A stretch of 46,797 bases of DNA. It comes from an uncultured Bacteroidales bacterium. GTDB lineage: Bacteria; Bacteroidota; Bacteroidia; Bacteroidales; F082. Made by a program: the position numbers and the translations under genes. Location: positions 1-46,797 of the forward strand of contig CAJOIF010000017.1 of NCBI GenBank assembly GCA_905234765.1, written 5' to 3'. This document shows, one piece after another, positions 35,374-41,461 of the stretch (positions are counted from its first letter, which is position 1; every line of letters starts with the position of its first letter). The notes beneath the pieces are model-generated. The model did not search any database. It was not told the origin of the DNA and worked only from the letters and a program-made list of their open reading frames with translations.

Positions 35374-36267
35374 ATGAAAACCTTGATAGTCATAGCAGGC
35401 CCGACTGCCTCGGGAAAAACAGCTTTTTCCATCAAGTTGGCCAAAGCCCTGAATACCGTCATCATCTCCGCCGACAGCCGTCAGTTTTACAAAGAAATGT
35501 CCATCGGAACGGCCGCACCAACACATGAAGAACTACTTCAAGTAAAACATTATTTCATACACAATATCAGTATAAAAGACAAGTACGATGTTGCGGATTA
35601 TGAACGAGAGGTATTGCAGCTTTTGGACGAGTTGTTCAAGACACACGACCAGGTCATCATGACGGGTGGTTCCGGCTTATTCATTGACGCAGTGTGTAAT
35701 GGCATTGACGAGATGCCCGATGTGGAACCTGAAGTCCGCCAAAAGGTAGAAACCATGCTACAAATTGGCGGTATTGATGCTTTAAGTAAGGAGCTTCAAA
35801 AATTTGATTCTGAGTATTTTTCAATCGTTGACAAGCAGAACCCAAGAAGGCTGCAACGCGCCTTAGAAGTGTGTTACCAAACAGGACAACCTTTCTCCTC
35901 CTTCCGCACGGGAACGGCCATCAAGCGTGATTTTGAAATCAAGAAGTTCGCTTTGCTCTGGGACCGTCAGGAACTCATTGAGCGCATCGACCGTCGAGTG
36001 GATATGATGATGGAACAAGGCCTGTTGGAGGAAGCCAAGTCACTTTATCCAATGCGTCAACTGAACGCGCTCAATACGGTGGGTTACAAGGAGTTGTTTT
36101 CTCACTTTGATGGAGACTACACCCTTGAAGAAGCCGTAGAACAAATCAAGATCCACACACGGCAATATGCGAAAAGGCAGATGACTTGGTTGAGACGAGA
36201 CACCAGCTACCATTGGATTACACTCGATGATTTTGACACCGTGCTGAAAGGCTTCCTCAAAGAATAG
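35374..36267 (+). CDS. miaA: tRNA dimethylallyltransferase
   Basis: 297 aa. Adds the isopentenyl group to A37 of tRNAs reading UNN codons. P-loop GPTASGKT (residues 9-16), SADSRQFYKEMSIGTAAPT (about 36-54), MTGGSGLFIDAV and the C-terminal RQYAKRQMTWLRRD are all present. Start at 35374 is chosen because it gives the standard MKTLIVIAGPTASGKT beginning; the longer open frame runs through the REP element. Length is normal for the family. Confidence 0.95.
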   Translation: MKTLIVIAGPTASGKTAFSIKLAKALNTVIISADSRQFYKEMSIGTAAPTHEELLQVKHYFIHNISIKDKYDVADYEREVLQLLDELFKTHDQVIMTGGSGLFIDAVCNGIDEMPDVEPEVRQKVETMLQIGGIDALSKELQKFDSEYFSIVDKQNPRRLQRALEVCYQTGQPFSSFRTGTAIKRDFEIKKFALLWDRQELIERIDRRVDMMMEQGLLEEAKSLYPMRQLNALNTVGYKELFSHFDGDYTLEEAVEQIKIHTRQYAKRQMTWLRRDTSYHWITLDDFDTVLKGFLKE

Positions 36268-36289
36268 CAACAAATTCGTAAAAAATACG

Positions 36290-36297
36290 TACTTTTG
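36290..36297 (+). promoter_or_regulatory. -7 element of smpB, almost leaderless
   Basis: TACTTTTG ends 8 bases before the smpB ATG. With the usual distance, transcription would start only about 5 bases before the start codon. Confidence 0.55.
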
Positions 36298-36305
36298 CAC
36301 CCGCA

Positions 36306-36767
36306 ATGGACAAGAAAAACACCAACCATATCAAGATAAAGAACAAACGCGCCTCGTTTGAGTATTTCCTTGTTGAGACGCTCACCGCTGGCATCGTGCT
36401 GACTGGAACCGAAATCAAATCCATCCGAGAAGGCAAGGCAAGCCTTGCGGATTCGTACTGCAGTTTCAAGGAAAACGAACTGTTTGTCATCGGGATGCAT
36501 ATCGCCGAATACGCACAAGGCACCTACAACAACCACGACCCCAAGCGCGACCGCAAGCTATTGCTCAACGCCCGTGAACTACGCAAACTGAAGAACAAAG
36601 TCCAGGAAAAAGGCTTTACCATCATACCCGTCACCTTGTTTATCAATGATAACGGCTTGGCAAAACTCGACATCGCGCTCGCTAGAGGCAAGCATTATTA
36701 CGACAAACGCGAATCGTTGAAGACCAAGGACACCAAACGTGAGTTGGAGCGCCTTGACAGGTACTAA
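36306..36767 (+). CDS. smpB: SsrA-binding protein SmpB
   Basis: 153 aa. Partner of tmRNA in rescuing stalled ribosomes. [34 protein letters not shown] (the oligonucleotide-binding barrel), [23 protein letters not shown], and the basic C-terminal tail with [15 protein letters not shown] are all standard. Convergent with the next gene, with 9 bases between their stop codons and no clear terminator. tmRNA itself was not found in the window. Confidence 0.96.
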   Translation: MDKKNTNHIKIKNKRASFEYFLVETLTAGIVLTGTEIKSIREGKASLADSYCSFKENELFVIGMHIAEYAQGTYNNHDPKRDRKLLLNARELRKLKNKVQEKGFTIIPVTLFINDNGLAKLDIALARGKHYYDKRESLKTKDTKRELERLDRY

Positions 36768-36776
36768 TCCGTTGGT

Positions 36777-37334
36777 TTAGAAGCAGAAACCTACCCTTAT
36801 TTCTATTGGGAACGAATAAGGCGTATCCCATTTCTCTCTCGGAAGGGTATTCCAACTTAAGTTGTAAAGCACCAGAATGAACACATAGCTGTTTGAACGG
36901 GTGTATTGACGATACCCTCCACCCGCAAAGACCGTGTTGAACCAAATCCCATCCGAGTTTTGATGGTTCCAACGGGCGAAGCCATACAACACCTCATCCT
37001 CGACATGGACAAACAAGCCTTTGTAAATCTGATAGTTGGTGTAAGGCGCGAAACCGATATAATGGCTGGACTGGTTACCATACTGACGGTCGAAAAGGCA
37101 TTGCAGGCTATAAGTACCTCTGATGCCCACCTCCCAAGGATTGAAGATGCGATAGCCAACCTGCGGCGAGACAGATAGGCTGAGATAGTTGCCCGACATG
37201 CCACCACCGAAAATGCCGCCATAAACAAACTTCCCTTTCAAATCAGGAATGTCTTGACGCTTCTGAGCATTGGCTTGCGTACTCAGGCCGAGAAGCATCA
37301 AACAAAGTGTTGCAAGTATACCAAACCGTTTCAT
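36777..37334 (-). CDS. Small exported beta-barrel protein
   Basis: 185 aa from ATG at 37334, with TATTTTTG (37358-37351) about 17 bases upstream. Signal peptide MKRFGILATLCLMLLGLSTQ cut at ANAQ. The mature part has FVYGGIFGGGMSGNYLSLSV, YRIFNPWEVGIRGTYSLQ and a strongly aromatic, strand-alternating pattern ending in EIRVGFCF, a typical terminal barrel strand. Likely an outer-membrane protein of about eight strands. Function unknown. Confidence 0.78.
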   Translation of the reverse strand: MKRFGILATLCLMLLGLSTQANAQKRQDIPDLKGKFVYGGIFGGGMSGNYLSLSVSPQVGYRIFNPWEVGIRGTYSLQCLFDRQYGNQSSHYIGFAPYTNYQIYKGLFVHVEDEVLYGFARWNHQNSDGIWFNTVFAGGGYRQYTRSNSYVFILVLYNLSWNTLPREKWDTPYSFPIEIRVGFCF

Positions 37335-37350
37335 TTTTTTAGATTTTTCG

Positions 37351-37358
37351 CAAAAATA
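37351..37358 (-). promoter_or_regulatory. -7 element of the 37334 barrel gene
   Basis: TATTTTTG on the minus strand, back to back with the plus-strand promoter at 37374-37403. Confidence 0.5.
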
Positions 37359-37373
37359 CAATAAAATCCGTTG

Positions 37374-37403
37374 TTGACCGTATCAGATAAAAGTTTATTT
37401 TTG
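37374..37403 (+). promoter_or_regulatory. Promoter of the beta-helix lipoprotein gene
   Basis: TTG at 37374-37376, a 19-base spacer, TATTTTTG at 37396-37403, then a ~15-nt leader to ATG at 37422. Confidence 0.6.
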
Positions 37404-37421
37404 CTCTTCAAATCCATTCCT

Positions 37422-38885
37422 ATGAAAAAATGGCATATTCCGATCATATTGTGCGCGTTATTATTGTTGGGACAATCTTGCCGTAAAACCAATTCCATCA
37501 GCGATGACACCAGTTTGATGCTTTCTTTCTCAGCGGATACCGTGCTGTTCGACACTGTGTTCACCACTTTGGGCTCGGCCACCCACCAGTTGAGAATCTA
37601 CAACCGAAACAGCGACGACTTGAAAATCAGTTCGATACGTCTTAAGAACGGTCAGACCTCCCCTTTCCGCGTCAACCTTGACGGCGAGAACGCTACAGAG
37701 TTTTACGACAAGATCATCCCTGCCAATGACAGCCTTTTCTCGTTCTTGCGCGTCACCATCGACCCGAACGACCTCAACTCACCCTTTGTCGTGGAAGATG
37801 AACTGGTGTTCGTCACCAACGGCAACACACAAACTGTCAAATTGTTGGCATGGGGCCAAAACGCCGTTTACATCGTTGCCGACAAAGTGGTCAACATTGG
37901 TGGTGTGCCTTACCCCTACCACATCGTTGCCGACAGTCTTGACATCACCACTTGGACCAACGAACGCCCCTATGTCATCTACGGTTATGCCCTCATCAAC
38001 TCGTATGGCACCTTGCAAATCGAGGAAGGCACCCGCATCTACTGCCATCAGGACGGCGGCATTTTCTCATGGAGCGACGGACAGCTTATCATCAACGGCA
38101 CATTGGAGAACCCTGTTATTATCCAAGGCGACCGGTTGGAGCCGTATTACAACAACACCCCTGGCCAATGGGGACAAATCCTGCTCCTTGACGGCCGTGC
38201 CGGCGCCGACCACCGTGTGAGCCATGCCATCATCCGCAACGGCACCATCGGTCTGAACTGCCAGTCGTCGCTGAAAGAAACGGAATGCTCCTTGCTCATT
38301 GACAACACCATCATCGAAAACCAAAGCGGCTACGGCCTGTTTTCCATCATTTACCCTGTTGAGGCAAAGAATTTCGTCATCACCAACTGCGGCACCGCCA
38401 ACGTATGGGCTTTGGGTGGCCAATACCGCTTTTTCCATGGCACCATAGCCAACTATTGGGATGCCTCCGAGCACAAAGACAACATCGCCATGTCGCTGCA
38501 CAACTATACCACTGATGCCCAAGGCAATGTGAACGCATCCTGTCGCATCAACATGGAGATGACCAATTGCATCGTCTATGGCGGGCAAAAGGACGAGTTT
38601 CAGACCCAGTTCGTTGCTGATGCCGACACCTCTTTCCTTTGCGACCACTGCCTCTTCAAGTCGGAGAAGTTCGCTGGAGCCACGGCTGGTTTCAGTCACT
38701 GTCTCTTCAATTACGAGCCCTTCTTCGCCGACTACCGCAATAATGACATGCACATCGCCGACATCGCCTCACCCGTTATCGGGACAGGCAATCCTTTAAT
38801 CGACAACGATTTGTCTTACGACTTGGATGGCAGGCCACGACTGAACACACCCGACATGGGCGCGTATCAGTATGTTCCGAGATAA
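37422..38885 (+). CDS. Lipoprotein with right-handed beta-helix
   Basis: 487 aa. Lipoprotein signal MKKWHIPIILCALLLLGQSC (Cys20). Residues 25-165 form a strand-rich N-terminal domain (MLSFSADTVLFDTVFTTLGS). From about residue 205 come short repeating turns (YGTLQIEEGTRIYCHQDGGI, GQLIINGTLENPVIIQGD, HAIIRNGTIGLNC) typical of a pectin-lyase-like beta-helix, ending in DMGAYQY. Common in Bacteroidales and usually unassigned; no catalytic residues for polysaccharide lyase activity are evident. Monocistronic, with a strong shared terminator. Confidence 0.82.
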   Translation: MKKWHIPIILCALLLLGQSCRKTNSISDDTSLMLSFSADTVLFDTVFTTLGSATHQLRIYNRNSDDLKISSIRLKNGQTSPFRVNLDGENATEFYDKIIPANDSLFSFLRVTIDPNDLNSPFVVEDELVFVTNGNTQTVKLLAWGQNAVYIVADKVVNIGGVPYPYHIVADSLDITTWTNERPYVIYGYALINSYGTLQIEEGTRIYCHQDGGIFSWSDGQLIINGTLENPVIIQGDRLEPYYNNTPGQWGQILLLDGRAGADHRVSHAIIRNGTIGLNCQSSLKETECSLLIDNTIIENQSGYGLFSIIYPVEAKNFVITNCGTANVWALGGQYRFFHGTIANYWDASEHKDNIAMSLHNYTTDAQGNVNASCRINMEMTNCIVYGGQKDEFQTQFVADADTSFLCDHCLFKSEKFAGATAGFSHCLFNYEPFFADYRNNDMHIADIASPVIGTGNPLIDNDLSYDLDGRPRLNTPDMGAYQYVPR

Positions 38886-38903
38886 GTTTCCTTAAAATGC
38901 AAT

Positions 38904-38940
38904 AAAAATCCCCGTGGAACCAATGTCCCACGGGGATTTT
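38904..38940. terminator. Bidirectional terminator between convergent genes
   Basis: AAAAATCCCCGTGG (38904-38917) pairs with CCACGGGGATTTT (38928-38940). A run of A on the left and T on the right allows it to serve both the lipoprotein gene and carbamate kinase. Confidence 0.85.
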
Positions 38941-38958
38941 ACATGATAAACACATCGT

Positions 38959-39897
38959 TTATGCGATAATTCTTGTTCCACAAGCAGGATCACCCAGACG
39001 GGTGGCCTCTGTGATGATAGCCTCGTGACCCGTGGCTTCCACGAACAGGATGGCGGCACGTACTTTCGGTGCCATGCTTCCCTCGGTGAATTGGCCTTCG
39101 GCAAGATATTGCTTGGCTTCAGCCACGGTGATGGTATCCAAAGCCTTCTCATTCTCCTTGCGGAAATTGATGTACACCTTCGGCACGTCGGTGAGGATAT
39201 AGAACTCGTCAGCCTTGATGTTGACGGCGGTCATGGCCGAAGCCAGATCCTTGTCGATTACAGCTTCCACACCACCGAGACTGCCATCGGCCTTTTCGAT
39301 GACGGGAATACCACCGCCGCCCACAGTGATGACGATATTGCCTTGCTCGGCCAGCTGTTTCACCAGTTCAACGTTTTGAATAGCAATTGGTTTCGGTGAA
39401 GCCACCACCTTACGCCAGCCACGACCTTTGGGGTCTTCCTTATAAATGGCACCTGTCTCCTGAGCATACTTCTCAGCCTCTTCCTTGCTGTAGTAAGGAC
39501 CGACAGGCTTAGTCGGATTCTGGAACATCGGATCGTTCTTGTCAACCACCACCTGCGTCACAAGGGTGACCACATTGCGTTTCAGGCCGTTTTTGGCAAA
39601 CGTTTTGCCAAGACCCATCTCGATCATGAAACCGATGAGGCCTTGGGTCTCTGCCACACAGAAGTCGATAGGCATGCCCGGCACACCAAACTGATGGTGA
39701 CCCGCCTCGTGTTGCAGCATGACGTTGCCCACTTGCGGGCCGTTGCCGTGGCCGATGACCAAATTGTAATCGTTCAAGAAAGGCAGCAGTGATTGGCAAG
39801 TCTCCGTGACATTCTCCATCTGCTCCTTGTAAGTTCCTTTTTGTCCGCCTCTCAACAGAGCGTTTCCTCCGAAGGCGATAACTGCTAATTTCTTCAT
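38959..39897 (-). CDS. arcC: Carbamate kinase
   Basis: 312 aa. Makes ATP from carbamoyl phosphate and ADP in arginine or purine fermentation, or runs the reverse reaction. The amino-acid-kinase fold is clear: AVIAFGGNALL (residues 4-14), IGHGNGPQVGN, GRGWRKVVASPKP (the carbamate-kinase signature), VTVGGGGIPV and DKDLASA, ending EGSMAPKVRAAILF and AIITEA. Start at 39897 gives the standard MKKLAVIAFGGNALL; a Met two codons earlier is possible. No arcA or arcB nearby, so its pathway is not shown here. Confidence 0.94.
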   Translation of the reverse strand: MKKLAVIAFGGNALLRGGQKGTYKEQMENVTETCQSLLPFLNDYNLVIGHGNGPQVGNVMLQHEAGHHQFGVPGMPIDFCVAETQGLIGFMIEMGLGKTFAKNGLKRNVVTLVTQVVVDKNDPMFQNPTKPVGPYYSKEEAEKYAQETGAIYKEDPKGRGWRKVVASPKPIAIQNVELVKQLAEQGNIVITVGGGGIPVIEKADGSLGGVEAVIDKDLASAMTAVNIKADEFYILTDVPKVYINFRKENEKALDTITVAEAKQYLAEGQFTEGSMAPKVRAAILFVEATGHEAIITEATRLGDPACGTRIIA

Positions 39898-39930
39898 ATG
39901 CATGTATTTATATTTCTAACTTCAAAACAT

Positions 39931-39982
39931 AATCCATCAGCCATCATTGCGGGCTTGACCCGCAATCTCTTACGGCTGATTG
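39931..39982. repeat. REP-like palindrome between arcC and a lipoprotein gene
   Basis: Outer arms ATCAGCC (39936-39942) and GGCTGAT (39974-39980); inner arms ATTGCGGG and CCCGCAAT with loop CTTGA. It lies just past the stop of the upstream gene at 39987 and could stop transcription. Confidence 0.8.
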
Positions 39983-39986
39983 CCAA

Positions 39987-40334
39987 TTATTTTCTCATAT
40001 AAGTCACGGTATATCCCGCTTGCTCAAGGACAAGTTGCTGCTCATCCAATTTCACAATCTTCATCGAGTCGACGAAATCATGCGGATTGGTGCCAGTGTA
40101 TGTGCCTTTCAGATAAATCATGTCGCCAGAGCGCTCCCAAGATTTGAACTCGGCGTAACCCATGTTGATGGGGATGACCTCACCGTTTTCGAGCAAAGTG
40201 AAACCCATTTCGGTGGTAATTCCTTCTTCCGACTGGGGTTCCACCCATGTTCCCAACAGCGAAGGATGGCTACACGAAGTGAAAAACAGCCCCATAAGTC
40301 CACATAAAGTCATGACAATCAATCGTTTGTTCAT
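39987..40334 (-). CDS. Lipocalin-like small lipoprotein
   Basis: 115 aa. Signal ends at Cys21 (LFFTSC). The mature protein begins with SLLGTWVEPQ and shows alternating strands (GFTLLENGEVIPI, DMIYLKGTYTG, QQLVLEQAGYTVTYMRK) typical of the Bacteroidota lipocalin-like family that starts LxGxW. Own TACCTTTG promoter at 40369-40362. Ligand unknown. Confidence 0.75.
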   Translation of the reverse strand: MNKRLIVMTLCGLMGLFFTSCSHPSLLGTWVEPQSEEGITTEMGFTLLENGEVIPINMGYAEFKSWERSGDMIYLKGTYTGTNPHDFVDSMKIVKLDEQQLVLEQAGYTVTYMRK

Positions 40335-40361
40335 TTTATATTCCTTTTAAGTTTGGAGCGG

Positions 40362-40369
40362 CAAAGGTA
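40362..40369 (-). promoter_or_regulatory. -7 element of the lipocalin-like gene
   Basis: TACCTTTG on the minus strand, ~28 bases before the ATG. Confidence 0.5.
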
Positions 40370-40420
40370 GCAATATTTTCCTTAATTAAAACGCATTCAG
40401 GGAATTATTTTTCGCCAAAC

Positions 40421-40451
40421 AAAAAAGGCCATCCCGTGAGATGACCTTTTT
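40421..40451 (-). terminator. Terminator after the 87-aa exported protein gene
   Basis: AAAAAAGGCCATC and GATGACCTTTTT form a stem with one bulged base each side, flanked by A and T runs, 24 bases past the stop on the minus strand. Confidence 0.75.
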
Positions 40452-40474
40452 GCGAAGCTGGTGTTTCAACACCT

Positions 40475-40738
40475 TTATTCTTCTCTGCGTTTCTTTGCCA
40501 CAGCGTAGGCCGCGCCAAGGCCGAGCAACACGGCCACGCCGCTGCCCAAGGGTGAGGTTTGGTCGGTGTCTTGACCGTGGCTACCGGGCAGCATGAGCGA
40601 CTCCGTGCGAGAGCTCGTGGCGTTGTCGCATGACTCAGCACCGCGCTTGAACAAGCCGCCGTTGTTATTGTCGCCATCGGCAAAGGCTGTCATGCCCAGC
40701 CCGAGGACGATTGCGAGGGTTAATGCTGTTTTTTTCAT
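40475..40738 (-). CDS. 87-aa exported protein with C-terminal PLGSG-helix-basic tail
   Basis: Starts MKKTALTLAIVLGLGMTAFA, a signal peptide. The mature chain is only ~65 residues: GDNNNGGLFKRGAESCDN, a serine-rich stretch, LMLPGSHGQDTDQTS, then a hydrophobic helix PLGSGVAVLLGLGAAYAVA and a basic tail KKRREE. That layout (short motif, helix, arginine/lysine tail) resembles sorting signals such as LPXTG or PEP-CTERM, though the motif itself is not one of those named families as far as I can tell. It follows the short T9SS-tail gene on the same strand, separated by a large hairpin. Function unknown. Confidence 0.72.
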   Translation of the reverse strand: MKKTALTLAIVLGLGMTAFADGDNNNGGLFKRGAESCDNATSSRTESLMLPGSHGQDTDQTSPLGSGVAVLLGLGAAYAVAKKRREE

Positions 40739-40793
40739 TGTATGTTGTGTTTTTGTTTGTTTGTTATTCCGTTTTATTCTGTTCGGGTTTTGA

Positions 40794-40886
40794 CTCCCCC
40801 GCCCTTCGGGCACCCCCTCAAGAGGGGGACGGGCTTAAACCCTATGTGGAAGCCCGTCCCCCTTTTAAGGGGGGCAGGGGGGATTA
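40794..40886. repeat. GC-rich multi-hairpin intergenic element
   Basis: GGGGGACGGGCTT (40824-40836) and AAGCCCGTCCCCC (40850-40862) form a perfect 13-bp stem. Each arm also carries its own hairpin: CCCCCTC/GAGGGGG at 40813-40828 and CCCCCTT/AAGGGGG on the right, plus GCCC/GGGC near 40801. The structures are mutually exclusive. It sits between two co-oriented genes and may end or attenuate transcription; it looks like a dispersed repeat. Confidence 0.82.
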
Positions 40887-40889
40887 AAA

Positions 40890-41435
40890 CTATCTCACCA
40901 CCACCTTCTGCACCTTCACATCGTCTCCGTTCACCAGGCGCAGCATATACACGCCAGCGGTCTCCTTGAGGCTGACCGAGGTGCTGCCGTTGATGGTCTC
41001 GCTACTGAGTACACGGCCCGTGATGTCGATGACCTGCAGCGTGGCGTTGCCCGTGTTGCTGACGACCCATTCGCAGCCATCAAAGTAAGCGAAGGTCTCA
41101 TCGTCCCCATCTGCGTTGCCGCTGTTGGCGTTGAACACCAAGCGGAAGCGGCTGACGAAGTCCGTCGTCTTGGCCTCGAAGGTATATGTAGAGACGCAAG
41201 GCATTGCGTCTCCTTCATTCGTTGCCAGCAAATCAACATCGGCACCGGTGAGGTTGTCGATGAGGTGGAGGTAGTCGATTTCAAGGCCCTTGACATCGAC
41301 GGCGATGGTGTAGGTGCCGTCTTCGGCGGCCTCGAAAGCGATGGGCATCTCCTTTTCCAAGGCGGGGTCGATGCTCTGGGCATAACCCATAATGCAGGTC
41401 AATGCCAGCAAGATAATGGTAAATGTTCTCTTCAT
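40890..41435 (-). CDS. Signal peptide joined to a T9SS sorting tail, little passenger
   Basis: 181 aa. MKRTFTIILLALTCIMGYAQ is a signal peptide. The rest is what normally forms only the C-terminal end of large Bacteroidales secreted proteins: AAEDGTYTIAVDVKGLEIDY, LHLIDNLTGADVDLLAT, TYTFEAKTTDFVSRFRLVF, then the type IX domain (WVVSNTGNATLQVIDITGRV ... YMLRLVNGDDVKVQKVVVR). So it is either a truncated or deleted gene or a real minimal cargo. The segment NEGDAMPCVS is encoded by a palindromic repeat inserted in frame. Confidence 0.8.
   Translation of the reverse strand: MKRTFTIILLALTCIMGYAQSIDPALEKEMPIAFEAAEDGTYTIAVDVKGLEIDYLHLIDNLTGADVDLLATNEGDAMPCVSTYTFEAKTTDFVSRFRLVFNANSGNADGDDETFAYFDGCEWVVSNTGNATLQVIDITGRVLSSETINGSTSVSLKETAGVYMLRLVNGDDVKVQKVVVR
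41187..41215. repeat. In-frame GAGACGCAA palindrome inside the T9SS-tail gene
   Basis: GAGACGCAA (41191-41199) and TTGCGTCTC (41204-41212) with loop GGCA form a perfect 9-bp inverted repeat. It interrupts the usual DLLATPSYTFEAKTTD run, adding about nine residues without changing frame. Confidence 0.75.
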
Positions 41436-41461
41436 GTTATTTGTATTTTAAGGTTAATAAA

